From the NCBI RefSeq assembly GCF_040954645.1, contig NC_092807.1, positions 2,604,001 to 2,668,000 of the forward strand: a stretch of DNA of 64,000 nt, read 5' to 3'. Below, one piece after another: positions 47,419-59,774 of the stretch. Position 1 is the stretch's first letter; each line of letters starts with the position of its first letter. Under the pieces are notes generated by a model, which saw only the letters and a program-made list of their open reading frames with translations, made no database searches and was not told the DNA's origin. The stretch is from Diabrotica undecimpunctata. Lineage: Eukaryota; Arthropoda; Insecta; Coleoptera; Chrysomelidae. A program made the position numbers and the translations under genes.

Positions 47419-47667
47419 TATACATAGTCAAAAGTCCGTTTCCCCCTCGTATCTTTTGAACGGTTATACTTAAAATAGTGAAATTTGGAGGTAGGTAATA
47501 AACAGACATAGGCTTCTCAACTAGTTATAACAAGTAACGTAATAGTGACATATGAGATTGCAGCGCCTCTGTGACAGATATTTTTAAATAGGACCTCAAC
47601 CATACTAGTTTTATTTGAGTTTAAGCTAAAAAAAATAAATACTAAAATTCTAGTTTGGCATTAAATT

Positions 47668-47798
47668 AATAAATATTAAAACCTCTGCCTCTAGTTACTT
47701 GTCAAAAGTTGACGTTTTTCAATTCTCTAATTGTTTTTACGTCAACGTCAACTTTTTTGACAATTAACCAGAGGCGAACGTTAGAATATTTATTAGTT
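47668..47798. repeat. Foldback inside the second mariner-type element
   Basis: 47688-47716 (cctctagttacttgtcaaaa...) pairs with 47744-47774 (ending ccagagg) and weaker pairing extends outward (taataaatatt with aatatttatta). It could be a small foldback insertion: flanking blocks at 47593-47680 and 47821-47940 resemble each other. Confidence 0.6.
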
Positions 47799-48072
47799 AA
47801 ATGCGAAACTACAATCTATTCAATCATACTAATTTTGTTTGGATTTATGATGAATTTGACGAATAAATTAAAAAAATACTAAAATTCTAGTTTGGCATTT
47901 AATTAATAAAAATTCTAATAAAAATTTCTAATTCTCAATATTTAGTTTCTGTTTTTACTTAGTTTATTGTAGTCAATTCAGGTTTAGTCAAGTCGTTTTT
48001 AGTTAGTTGTTCTTATTTAAGATTTAGTTTAGTTATTGTTTAACGAGACATTTAAATTTTTACAAAGACAGA

Positions 48073-49128
48073 ATGGTACGTACTGTAGTCTACAAAAAAG
48101 CAGCTGTGTTAATGATTGGTGACTGTGGAAATAGTCTCCATGCAGCGGAAAGTATATTTAATGAGAGGTTCCCCGACCGCCCTACATCGAGAGCTTATTT
48201 GAGGAAGCTTCTTCGGAAGTTTAAAGATGTCAAACGATCTGTTCGACCAACAATTAGTGATGAAAAATTGACATAATTTCAGAAATGGTAGTGAACAGTA
48301 CTTCTTCTACAGCCCAAGATACATCTATCTATGGAATCAGTCAAAAGGCAGTACACCGAGTGTTTTCTGAAAACAAATTTCATCCGTATAATTTAAAAAT
48401 TGTAGACCAACTTTCAGATGATGACCCCGACGAAAAACTAGAATTCTGTGAAAATATGAAATATGTGTAATAAAATTAACCAACAGCCCGATTAAATAAA
48501 AACAATTTGTTTTAGTGTCGAAAGTACTTTTTCTCTCAATGGAAATGTTAACACACACAATGTGAGGTATTGAAGTGATACAAATCCTCAAGTTTTCGTG
48601 AAACACATACTCAATTTTTAAAAAGAATAAATGTTTGGACAGGTTTTTGGGGAAACCACATAGTTGGGCCTGTTTTTCTCAATACTAACAAAACTGGTAA
48701 AGTGTATCTGAAGATGTTACAGAATGCAATTTTACTACCGTTAATACTTGAGATTCTGGAGGAAATCTAGATGAATTCGGCAACATGGAAATAACGTTTC
48801 AACAAGATAGTGCTCCTACATACCATTATGGTGCAGTAAGACGTTACCTAGATGAGGAATATCGTTATAGATATATTGGACGACAAGGTACTATAGAATG
48901 GCCAGCTCGGTCACCGGACCTCACACCATTAGATTTTTTCTGTGGGGATACTTGAAATCTAAAGTTTACGCTACAGCACCCGTTAATATTAACATTTTGA
49001 AACAACGAATTGTTGAAGAATGTAGGACAATTTCCCCCGATACATTTGAACGAGTACGGCAAGAGTTTGGAAACAAGATGCATTACTGTCAGAAAGTAGA
49101 TGAAGCATATTTTGAATACTTATTATAA
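48073..49128 (+). pseudogene. DD41D mariner-type transposase pseudogene, first Asp lost
   Basis: The ATG at 48073 opens MVRTVVYKKAAVLMIGDCG, with FNERFPDRPTSRAYLRK as the N-terminal helix-turn-helix. KAVHRVFSENKFHPYN is at about 48345. The first catalytic motif reads FSVES instead of FSDES: GTC at 48517-48519. The second Asp is in QQDSAPT (about 48800) and the third in TPLDFF (about 48928), again 41 residues apart. The C-terminus is in 48898-49128. Multiple stops and frameshifts occur, for example after 48276 and near 48770. Confidence 0.82.
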
Positions 49129-49479
49129 GAACTGGTTGCTAAATATTTATTAATTAAATGAGAAGCTACAATTTTAGTATTTATTTAATTTATTCATCAA
49201 AATGAGCTTAAACTCAAACAAAATTAGTATGGTTGAATAGGTATTTTCAATATCTTTCAAACAAGGTATCACTTGCCATGAGGTCCTATTTAAAATTATC
49301 TGTCACAGTGGCGCTGTAACGTCATCTGTCACTATTACGTCACCTGTTATGACTAGTTAAGAAGCCTACGTCAATTTATTACCTCCCTTTAAATTATACT
49401 ATTATAACAATAACCGTTCAAAAGATAAGATGGGGGAACGGACTTTTGACAAGCCATGTTTAATGCTAAGGCAGTCCCT

Positions 49480-49830
49480 TTAGGTCCATAGGTCTGATAG
49501 TTTTCCGTTTTATTTTATCTTCGTGCTTACATTGCTGGTTGTCATTTTAACTAGGTTAATTCTGTGCTCTGTGCGTGAAGTTATTTCGGACTTTTGGAAG
49601 AAAATTCTTACTTTTTTCTATAAAGGTAAATCGGGTTTCTATTTTCTCTATGTTTTTCTTAATAAACTTTAGGTTCCTTGATCTACAGAAACTTTTTGCC
49701 GTTCTTCTTTCCATATCATAGTTAGTCTTATCTTCCTCTTTATCTGTCTGTAGCATTTTTTCTTTTGCGTTTCTTCTCTTATTAATAGCTTCCTTGGATT
49801 TGGTATCGAACCACTAGCTTTTAGATCTTT
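49480..49830 (-). pseudogene. LINE linker fragment
   Basis: Minus strand: SWFDTKSKEAINKRRNAKEK then RRTAKSFCRSRNLKFIKKNIEKIE. The pattern WFDxxxxExIxKRxxA followed by a basic helix is the start of the linker after the APE domain in several LINEs. It is short and broken; the clade is unknown. Confidence 0.5.
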
Positions 49831-49949
49831 TTGTTATATACATATTATATGTAATACGGTACCAAAATTATAATACGTCGGAAAAGAGTAACGGTAGATA
49901 TAAAAACAAACAAACGCAAGGTAAAAGAAGCACCTGAAGAGCAAATGCA

Positions 49950-50370
49950 TGTGTATTTATAAATATAGGAGGCTTGTTTATTTCAAGACAATCTGGAGTC
50001 TAACAAAAATGTATTGGCAAATATGTCAATAAATAATTACGACTAAAATTACGGCACATATCCCTTTCACCAACCTATGTATACCCTCCTTAAAGAATTA
50101 TTATAACTGTTGCTCGACGAATTCTTTTCAGACATTTTGTACTTCTTCGCGAGAATGAAAACTATTGCCTTTTAGCACTCTTTTCAGTATCCCAAAGATG
50201 AGAAAACCGTAAGGCGATAAATCGGAACTATAGAGTGACTGCCCTCATATCCTCCATGTCTTTCGTTGCAAATTGTCTATCACCACCTTAGCAATTTGAG
50301 ATCAAGAAATATCGTACAGAATAATAACACCTTGTGAGCGTTTCCCTGGACGTTTTCGTCCTAGTGCTTG
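49950..50370 (-). pseudogene. Mariner transposase C-terminal fragment
   Basis: Minus strand, with stops: QIAKVVIDNLQRKTWRI, then PYSSDLSPYGFLIFGILKRVLKGNSF, then KEGIHRLVK. The pattern Y-S-x-D-L-x-P-x-x-F-x-x-F-x-x-L-K is the last catalytic block and C-terminus of a mariner-type enzyme; the final catalytic position reads Gly. No inverted repeats found. Confidence 0.55.
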
Positions 50371-50519
50371 ATGGCAAGATTGTTGATGGGATAAGGACTA
50401 GCTTAAAGGCCTAGAGGTACCGGCATACTTAGTGCTAATTATAAAATTTAAAAGGTATACGGTATCTATCCGTATAAATTAAGATTTAGCTATGCTTTAT
50501 TAAAAAATCCTGTCCGATA

Positions 50520-52260
50520 AGTATGCTCCAGGAAGTCGCAAAACTAATTCTTGTTGGCGCAGTGAACTGGAACACCTTAGGAATAGCTTTTAATAAAGCA
50601 AAACGCTTCAAACTCAAAGAAAATTGGAATTCATATAAATCAAACCTCAAAGAATTTAAGGAAATGCTGAAGACAAAGCAAAGAGCTGCTTGGAGAGCCT
50701 ACTGTGAGGGAATAAAAGATTCCGCAGGCTTTCAGGCTACAAAAAGCGCTTTCCAAGGACCCACATCGGCATATCGGCATAATCACGACGAAAAATGGAA
50801 GCAAAACTTTTAACCTTTGCAAAAATGCTGAAATCCTAATGAAAACACACTGCCCCGGTTCTAGTGCCTCAACAGCATCAAACTGGATGGAAGAAACAAT
50901 CATACTATCAATGAGGAAAAGAGATGGGCTATATTGTGTTTTACTCCTTTTAAGTCATCAGGGCCTGACGGAATATGTCCAGCCCTACTACAGTGGAGAC
51001 TGCCGAACCATGTGGGAATATTCAATATTCAGAGCCTCATCTGAGATATATTCATACACATATTATATAGTGGAGAGAGGTACGTGTGGTCTTCATACCA
51101 ACACCAGGTAGGATGGACCCTACCAAAGGCTTTCCGACCAATTAGCCTAACATTGTTTATCTTGAAAACGGTGGAAAGGGTATGTAAGAGGTACATAAGA
51201 AATGGAGGTCTGGTTCATAATCCACTTCACTTAAATCAGCATGCATATACTTCCGGAAGATCTAACGATTCTGCACAGCATCAAGTAGTGGAAATAATTA
51301 AGAGATAGCTGGATAATAAAGAATCCACCCTAGGTATATTCATAGATATTAAAAGCTAGCGTTTGATAAAACCACATTTCCAATAATCACCCAACAACTC
51401 AATGTCATGAATGTTCTCTCCCCTGGCTGTGAGCGAATAGATATTCAGTATGCTCTCTAATAGATAAATAAGAATAAATGTAGAAGACGTTTCTGTTAGA
51501 AACATAGTTAGGAGGGGGTGTCCACATGGAGAGATGCTATAACCACTCCTCTGCAAAATAGTTCTAGACATTCTTTTTTTACACAATAGCCTAAGCAGAC
51601 GATATTGCTGTCCTACAAAGCGGTAAGTTTGAGAATACACTATGTGAGATATTACAAGTTGCTCCCCGACTAGTAGAAACATGGTGCTAGGAACACCCAC
51701 TATCTATAAATCCTAAGAGGACATAGATGATCCTCTTCATCAGAAAAAGAAGAATCACGGGCTTACGTGGATTCTAAACTACAGTCTAAACTTTTCGGAC
51801 GAGGTAAAATACCTTGATATTACCCTTGACAGGAAGTTAACATATAACTCCCACTTGAGGGTAGAAATAAAAGGGCATATATTGCCTGCAAGTCTGCATT
51901 AAAAAAGTACTAGGAGTGACCAGGTAAAACCTAAGCTTAATAGTTGGATTTTTAACTGATCATTGTCAACTAAACAAACACCTCCACACACTGGAGCCAG
52001 TAGACACACCTTTATGCAGGAAATGTAAATGAGAAAACGAAACTGTAGAGCATGTCCTATGTGAATGCTCGGAGTTATCGCTAATACGGGAGTATGAGTT
52101 CCGCGAGTCCTGATCCACACCTGCCCACAGAAGGGAGATGTCCCCTGGTCACTTGTCCAGCTTCCTAGAAATGGCAGGATAAACGATTAGCTAAGGACTA
52201 CAGCTCCCTAGGAGGATGCACAATGGATCAATTGTGGTCCAAGTGCTGTGAGACCTAACT
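50520..52260 (+). pseudogene. LINE ORF2 remnant with RNase H-type C-terminus (R1/I-like group)
   Basis: Blocks in order: FKEMLKTKQRAAWRAYCEGI (about 50650); FRPISLTLFILKTVERVCKRYI (about 51134), followed by LHLNQHAYTSGRSNDSAQH; GIFIDIKS (about 51340), the first reverse-transcriptase Asp; VKYLDITLDRKLTYNSHL (about 51805); LNKHLHTLEPVDTPLCRKCK (about 51975), followed by ETVEHVLCECSEL, a zinc-like cysteine pattern after RNase H. Many stops, frameshifts and deletions (the YADD part is gone). It probably ends near 52260. Confidence 0.7.
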
Positions 52261-52967
52261 CCTTACACTACAGATACAGAAATCAAAAGATAATAAACTA
52301 TTTTTATCACCAACTGCGATACTTACTTTTTGTAAATATCTCTAATAATATGCAACAGAGTTATGTGATTTGTTTGCAACGCAATTAATTTAAAATAATT
52401 AATCGTTAAATAAAACGACTATTTAAGTAGTGTGTATTTTGTCCAATGTTGTAAAATCGTTGCCGAATTGCACACCTATGACTCATTCCTTCTAAAAATA
52501 AACCCAATTTGTCTTTATGCCCCTTAAACAGCCACCTCCGCGCATTAAAGAGATTTCTCAATTACGAAAATTAAGAAAAAATACCCAGCCATAAAGGTAA
52601 CTGGTCGTTAAACGATAGTTAAGCCAAAGACGAAATTACAAGGTAGAGGCGCAAACGATTTGGGCGAAATTACCCCTTTGGCAGTAATTTCTAAATTAGA
52701 TCACGTAATATCGAAGCCATTAACAGGCAGTTTCACACCAGTAGACACGAAGATTGGTAAAAGGATTTTAAACAAATTGAGTGCTGCCTCGTCGATGTCG
52801 TATACTTAGTAGAATCGGGATAGGAAAGTCGCTGTTTGTGAGAATGTTTTTACTACATAATACGTTTCGACGACTACAATTAAAAACAATTGGATATAGA
52901 AATAATATTGTTTAATGATCTCTGCTGCTGTTTTACTTTAAAGTTGCAAACATCTTTTCATCATCAT
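52261..52967. other. No recognised feature
   Basis: AT-rich, no frame. Confidence 0.45.
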
Positions 52968-53850
52968 CATCACCACCCAGCTCTTTGCGTCCACTGCTGG
53001 ACATAGGCATCCCTAATTTTTGTCCATTGTGCTCTATCTTGAGCACTTTTCATCCGATTTCTTGACATTTTCTTAAGATCGTCAGTTCAACGAGTAGGGT
53101 GTCTCCACTAAAGTAATCTCTTCGTACACCTTTCATCACTGATTCGGGTGACGTGTCCGGCACAGTTCCATTTCAGGTAACTCCTGTTCTTCGTCTTAAT
53201 TCTTCATTTCTAACTCGGTCACGAAGCGATATACTCAGCATTGACCTTTCCATTTTCCTCTGAGCCATTTGCAGCGTATTAGAAGTTGTACCTGTCAATG
53301 TCAAAGTCAAAGTTTCGGCACCATAGGTCATCACAGGAACACACATTGGTCAAATGTTTTACGTTTTAAAAAAATTGGTATATCGCTTTTAAAGATGTCT
53401 TTGAGTTTTCGATAGGCTGCCCATGCTAAGTATATTCTTCTTCATAGTTCGCATGTTTGGTTGTCTCTTTCCACTATTTTTCCATTTCTATCTTTAATCT
53501 TTATCGAGCTTGTCATCGTTCTCAATACTTTCATACTTATGTTGTTCTCAGTTGTATATTCGATTTGTTCTTGGTTGTATTTTCGAGTGTCTTGTCTAAC
53601 AGCTTTGGATATTTCTTTATTTAATTTTTGTAGTTCGTTGGCTTTAGTTTTCGTCTCGCTTCTCATTTCCCTTCTTTTCTGCATTAGTTGACTGGTATTT
53701 TGGCTAATCTTCTCTTCTTTTTGACTTCTAGGACAGAATTTGTTTTGACTTTTTAGTAAAGCATTTGTTAATTTATTATTTAAGTCGTTTATATTATTTT
53801 TTGTTTTAGGACTACTAAGTATGTCGGAAGTACATTGCTGAAAACGTCTG
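52968..53850 (-). pseudogene. LINE relic: linker fused to C-terminus, GAT-repeat tail
   Basis: Minus strand: the linker 53684-53442 (KANELQKLNKEISKAVRQDT, then SSIKIKDRNGKIVERDN) is followed directly by the post-reverse-transcriptase part. That part has LAWAAYRKLKDIF, PVMTYGAETLTLT, QRKMERSMLSISLRDRVRNE and a WTKIRDAYVQQW-like end (about 53010). The reverse transcriptase core is missing. The 3' tail is (GAT)n, seen as catcatcatcatc at 52960-52972. Confidence 0.75.
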
Positions 53851-54718
53851 TTAGTCGCATTTAATTAAAAATTAGTTCAAAATGCTAACTATGATACGTT
53901 AATAAGTTAGTTTTGTGATAGCTTAAGTCTCATAAACGATTTAAAGATCAATATGTCATCAATACTATAAATTTTAGAGCTGTATATATACACTGTTATC
54001 CGGATGATATTTGTTATAAGCAAAATGTAAGGAAATCTTTCAAGATAAAAATAAAAACAAAAAAATACCCAAAAGGGTTATAAAACAATTTAATACCAAG
54101 CTGCTAAAAGATTAGTTCTTAAAAATACACTATAAGGAAGGAATAAAAGATAAATTTAAGTGGCAAAACCAAACCTATAATGAAGATACACTTTTTTCCT
54201 TTTTTTTTTTATTAACCTCTTAGATTTTTAACAATCCGTTTCACAATAAAAACAGTAAGTAAAATTGGTTGTCTTTGCAATGTCAGAGAGATGTAAGATC
54301 TATGAAAAAAGCATCAGAACAGAAATATTGGCTTGTTTACCGATGGGATGCGCAAGATACGAGAACACGAATACTATAGTTTATTTTTATGAACGAGAGA
54401 GTAATTAGCATAATTTTAACTGGTAGCTCCGACCACTCCATGGGCGTGCTCAAGATTAATTGAAAAATTACTTTGAATAATTGTAAAAAATAAATGAATT
54501 ATTTCAGTGTTATAAAGTGTTATGTGTATGTAAACAAAAGTGACCTCTTTTATCACACACTATATTAGAACTGACTGGCCTACATTAAAAAGGGTTTTAA
54601 AAAATTCACATTTTTTTTAATTTTTAAAAATTACAAAAGAGAAAAAGAGTTTTTAAAACCGTCTAAGGTATGTTAAATAGATGAATAAAAATATTAATAT
54701 AAAACTTACAGCTACTTG
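53851..54718. other. No recognised feature
   Basis: AT-rich. I could not identify inverted repeats belonging to the transposase relic that follows. Confidence 0.4.
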
Positions 54719-55860
54719 TTACAAATCCAAATCAGATTCAGAAGATGAACTTTCAGAACCAAGATTTATAATAACTGGCTCGATCATTTTATCAGTAATA
54801 TTGTCCAGCTTCCACATTTTTTTCTCTTCTTTAATAGTGTGATTTACTGCCTTTTCCCAGTTTTCAGGTTTTACATTATTTACGACCTCCAAAAACAACT
54901 GTTTAACATCATGAATTTTAAAAGTGGTATTTTTTCTTGAAACTTCACTCTTTATCTGGTTGCCCACAACCACTTGGTTGTGGGCAGTCCTTCTATAAGT
55001 CTGGAGTGATAACTTGCATTATCCATTACTATTACACAGTTCTTAGGAAGAAGATCTATCATTTGTTCGAAACATTCTTGAAAGACATCAGCGTTCATGT
55101 CTTCATGGTAGTCACCGGTACGAGTTGATTCAAAAGTTAATAAACCACCTTCAACAAAACCGTCTGAACTGCCAATGTGTACTATTATCAGCCTGCGTCC
55201 CTTTCCTGATGGTGGGTTTAAACCAGTAGATAAGTTATTTACAAAAGCGTGCCTTTGACTTGTAACAGTTTCATCCTGCCAAAATTTATTTGGTGTATGA
55301 CCCTCGTTGATCCATGCTTCATCAAGATAAAATATTTTTCTTTTTTGGTTTCTCATTTCCTTTATGGTTCTTAGAAAATGTCTTCTCCATATTACAATAT
55401 CGCTTCTTTCTAATAAAATAGACTTTCTGGGATTCTTTTTCCAGCGGAAGCCTATTTCTTTTAAAAGTTTCCATAACGTACTTCGACTCATTTCTGGGTA
55501 ATCCTTATCATCTCGAACTGAGACAAGAACTTTATCCAATGTTGGAAATTCTTGTCTAAAGAAGAATTCATGCACTTTCCGTCGAAGTCCTTCTTTAAAA
55601 TGATATTTTATTTGAAATTTTGGTTTCCCTGGAGCATTACGTGGCATTTGAAAACTACCACATTTCTCTTCTTTAATAACTCTGTAAATCGTAGATTTCC
55701 CAACACCAAGTGTACCGCTAACTAATTCAACGGTCTCATCAACACTTTCACATAAACGTTTGTCTGTAAATGATTTAAAACAATTAAATATTAATGTTTT
55801 TTCATTAACTGTTAGAGGTCCAATTTTTCGGCGTTTACACGGCACTTCCAAATTTTCCAT
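54719..55860 (-). pseudogene. Insect DDE transposase-like gene with internal deletion removing the catalytic Glu
   Basis: The likely ATG is at 55860 (MENLEVPCKRR). Residues 40-75 form a helix-turn-helix (GVGKSTIYRVIKEE). MSRSTLWKLLKEIGFRWKK at about 150 is a second helical DNA-binding part. First catalytic Asp: FYLDEAWINEGH (about 55335). Second: VIVMDNASYHS (about 55020). The protein should continue to an LNPIExxW motif with the third acidic residue. Instead it jumps from LPTTKW to NQIKSEVSRKNTTF at about 54960, and a perfect palindrome fills the joint. The tail ends in SSSSESDLDL at 54719. The first 300 codons are uninterrupted, so the deletion is the main lesion. Confidence 0.75.
54961..54986. 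repeat. Perfect 12-bp-arm hairpin at a deletion joint
   Basis: tgcccacaacca, a 2-base loop, and the exact complement. It lies precisely where the DDE gene loses its third catalytic block. Confidence 0.9.
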
Positions 55861-56101
55861 AACACTAGTATACACAATAAACTGCACCTTGCAACTGAAA
55901 TACCTACTTTTAGTGAACTGTTAAGAATTGTGAATACGCCACTTGGACCTTCCTATATACAAAATGGAAAAACCCACTATCACATTTTCTGTGGAATAAG
56001 TTCAGAAGGTTTATCTGGTCAATTACTGTCGTAGATTCCTGGAATTAAAGAATTAAATGTTTGATTGTTGAAACCCTTACTTCGTGGAATGCACTCATTT
56101 C

Positions 56102-56129
56102 AGATAAAATAAAACGTTTTATTTTATCT
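56102..56129. repeat. Perfect 28-bp palindrome
   Basis: Arm agataaaataaaac followed directly by its complement. Confidence 0.9.
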
Positions 56130-56174
56130 AAAGAATTAAACTTTATTTTGCAAATAGGTAGGTACTTATTAAAC

Positions 56175-56202
56175 TTTTATTGGTTATATATAACCAATAA
56201 AA
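56175..56202. repeat. Perfect 28-bp palindrome
   Basis: Arm ttttattggttata followed directly by its complement, 45 bp after the previous palindrome. Confidence 0.9.
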
Positions 56203-56509
56203 TAAACATCTTACATTTCTTCCAAATTCATTAGTACCTGTTAACCTCCATCACTCCGACACTGGCAACCTTATTTAGGGATTAGTAATCCTCACAACTA
56301 TTGTATTCTATTCTGCTCCAACCTTTATACCTGGTGGTCATACTCAATTTAAAATTATTGTTTTCCTATATACTTCTGTAAACTTGTTGACAAATATCTG
56401 TTTTTCATTGAGTCATCCGTATCAACAGTTTAGGGATTTGCATACATAATTTATTGTTTTATTACTCTCTCATACATAAAAATACACTATAAAAGCGGCA
56501 CAGATCATA

Positions 56510-58730
56510 ATGGCTAGGCGCTATTACAGGTGTAGCTTCCACTACTGTAGACACTGTCAGGAACGGTTTCTTAGGATCAAGGGATCATATCGCTTCAATA
56601 TCTTTGCTTGTTGATTGTTGAGAAGATTATATGCCAGGGTGTTAGTATGCACGCTCAGCCTGTTTTGATATTGTTCAGAAACTCTTCAGAGACTGTTAGT
56701 ACCTGCAGATGTATATGTAAGGCGTAATTCTGAATGTACCGAAGGGCATTAGCGGTTATTCTTAGAGTTTAAGATTGAAATCTTTGTATGTTCATAACAT
56801 TAGATTTGCTAGCCGATCCCCAGAGCTGCGAATCATATGACCAAACTGGTTTTCTTATTACTTTGTATATCAGCAGCTTATTTTCGATCGATAGGTGTGG
56901 GTTTTTTTCCAGTATCCAGTAAAGTTTTCTGTATAAAACTTCTAGTTGTAGTCTTTTCGTCTATATATGTTTGGTCTATTTTAATCGTTTGTCCAGATGA
57001 ATGCCTAAATATTTTACGTCATCCTTCTGGAGTAAAGGATGTCCATCGAAGTTAACTTGTGGACATATACTTCTTCTTAGAATACATTTAATATGTGTAG
57101 ATTTTGAAGGGTTTACTTTAATTCTCCAGAGTTTAAATCATTTATTAGTTTTGTTTAGATGTAGTTGCAGTATCTGATGCTATTGCTGGATTACTATGAG
57201 ATGTTAGGAAAGCAGTATCATGTGCAAATGTTGCAAGCGTTAGGATATTGCTTGTTGGTTAGTCAGCCGTATATATCAAATAAAAGATCGGCCCGAGCAC
57301 ACTACTCTGATGTACACCACATATGATGGGGTAGAGTTTTGTGTAGACTTCACTATACCTTACAAGATATCTAGTTTCTATAAGTCCAATATTGGTCTAT
57401 CTGTCCAATATTGGTTTGATTTTTCTCAACAAAAGTTTTTTAAAAACCTTAGAAATGGCTAGGAGTAAACTAAAACGGTAGGTATGAGTTGACATCTTTT
57501 GGATATTTACCAGATTTTTAAATGAGTATAATCTGTGTCATGTTTTCCATTACAAAGGTAAGTAGTGCAGACTTAACAATGCATTGAAGATCATAGTGAT
57601 TATTCTGTAGCAATCATGGGTTAGTTCTTAACCCTGAAGGACCTTACCCGTAATGAGGTCGTATCTCGGCACCTTATTGGAGTTTATCTCATTTTTATTA
57701 TCTGTTTTACTTTTTTAGTATTAAATTGGGAGATTATTAGTTCTATTTGATATCGAGCATCAACAAAACATTGAAGTGGTTCTAATTGTTCTAGAGGCAC
57801 TATTCTGGTAAATGGACTAAATACTTTCCAAAGATGTTTTGCGAATATCTCGGATTTATCATTTATTTTTGGCATTTTTTAAAGGACTTATGGCATCTTG
57901 TGGCCCTTTTATTTTTCTTGTCGCTTTCCATAAAGGGTAGTTTGTATCATTAAACGGGGTCAGACTTTCTAGATAAGTTTGAATCCCCTTATTTTTTTCT
58001 GTTTTAACAGATTTTTAAGTCTTCTGGTAATTCTGTTTAGGTTTGCTTTGTCAATAGGTGCGTGTGTGTTTTGCCACTTTCTCATAAGTTTTTTTTTCTC
58101 CTCAATCAAGTTTTTTGCACTCAAAGAACAATTTATGTATACTTTCCGTCCATATTTTCTGTTTAGGAGTAGCACTCTTTCCCGCCTTTTGTATGGAAGT
58201 AGTAAGATATTGTACAACGTTTTCAATTTGTATTTCTGTTTTGAGTGGCAAGTTCATTGATATTTGTTCTTTAAGTGCACTTCGAAATATGTTCCAGTTT
58301 GTTCGGTTGTTGGTTAGGACTGGAGGCTTACTTCTGAGTACGACTTTGAAGTCTAGGTCAATTAGAATGGGATAATGGTCTGACAAAAGGTCCCAACATG
58401 AATCTATTGCGCAGCAGTTAAGAGATATACCTTTACTCACACGGAAATCTAAGAAATCTGGGGTTTTATTTGGATCTGTAGGCCAATAAGTTGGTTCTGC
58501 TGTAGATATACATTGTAGGTTGTTTTCCATCATTGATTTCAGGAGTTTTCTACCACTTGTTGTAATTACCCTAGTGGTGATGTTTGCAGTTGAAGTCTCC
58601 TCCTGCTATGAATTTGTGTCCAAGAGAATTAAAGTAGGTATGTTTGGCCAGGAAGGAAGTAGATCAGTAGACCAGTAGACCAGAAGTTTGGTAAGTAGAC
58701 AGCAGATAAGGTAAGGTTGCCTTACCCGTC
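56510..58730 (-). pseudogene. Jockey-type LINE ORF2 remnant
   Basis: Reading leftwards: HKFIAGGDFNCKH (about 58600), the endonuclease GDFN block. Then PTYWPTDPNKTPDFLDF and LLSDHYPILIDL (58480-58370), its SDH block. Linker with KKLMRKWQNTHAPIDKANLNR (about 58070). Reverse transcriptase part with YPIICGVHQSSVLGPIFYLI and TLATFAHDTAFL (about 57340-57220); the catalytic FADD reads FAHD. Last, a C-terminal piece with YQNRLSVHTNTLAYNLL (about 56650). The wording is that of the jockey clade. Multiple stops, frameshifts and the changed active site show it is dead. Confidence 0.8.
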
Positions 58731-59774
58731 TTCAAGGACAATGCTGGTTGATTGTAGGTACTTTTCACTGAACTTTTTAACTCGTGATATTTTATATTTG
58801 ATTTGATTATGATAGCTGATAACTGGAAGTACTAAAAGGCTCTTAATATGTTTGATTATTTATATTATCCTAGAGTTTTAGATAAATAATAGTCAAGTTT
58901 CTCTAAAACATCTTATTGGAACTCCCAGAAAATCATCACCCTGTGTATATATAAATATATATGACTTTTTTGTTCTAGTATAAGTAAAAGCAATTACTAA
59001 CTCAATTTAATTACAAATTTATTGATTGGTTTTTGGATGGCGGCAGTTTTTACGAGCTTTAACTAAATCATTAATGATCGATGATCAAAACAATGTAAGC
59101 GTTCAACAAATGCAAGTCATCCATTCTATTCACGGAAAAATAATCCAACCGGTATTGTGTACATGAGAAAGTGGACGGGTGTATGTATACATCGTCTTGA
59201 GAAGGTGCTTTTTTGTTAATTAGTCAAGTGAATTGGTCAACATTATAAATTATTAAATAATTTCTTAAGAACTTTCTATATAAACGTAAATACTATCTAG
59301 TTCACTAAAGAATTATAAACCCGTATTATGATAAAACCACTTTACAAAGTGTTGATGCCATTAAAAAGCCACTTTTTTACTCCTTTATAATCCTACAATC
59401 TGCAGACGGGTTCCTTATCACAACGAAATTAAAAAAACAAATTGTCCCTAGAAGACGGTAGCTGACCAAATTAGCCAAAATGTATTTTGGCGACCATCTA
59501 CTGATACGTTCTCCGATAAAAATCGCCCAGCTCCTTATCCGATGTGCCTCCAAAAATATTTCGGTCCGTTTGATTTGCTTAATGAATTCATTTGTTTTTA
59601 CGCAAATTAAAATTAATCACTCAAATTAAAATAACGGTCACGGGAGCCTTAGAATCACATAAATCGACAATGTTCTTGACGTGGGTCGGGGATACAATGC
59701 TCTACATAAACATCATTATTTCTTCAAATATAGGAATTTAAAATACCGTCGTAATATCGTTTAATGTCGTTTAT
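58731..59774. other. No recognised feature
   Basis: AT-rich; a caccctgtg string at 58938 resembles a mariner-type end but has no partner that I could find. Confidence 0.4.

Larger units (their letters stand above)
47427..49450 (+). mobile_element. Second DD41D mariner-type transposon, older
   Basis: The ends gtcaaaagtccgtt (47427) and its complement (to 49450) start imperfect inverted repeats of roughly 150-250 bp. The gene inside is heavily damaged. It starts 8 bp after the first element's end. A TA precedes the left end, but the right flank reads aa, so the target duplication is mutated or shifted. Confidence 0.8.
55861..56509. other. Non-coding with two palindromes
   Basis: Contains the perfect palindromes listed separately; otherwise nothing recognised. 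Confidence 0.45.

Noticed and set aside
52860..52900. acgtttcgacgac, similar to hammerhead GAAAC end
   Set aside because: No CTGANGA upstream on that strand.
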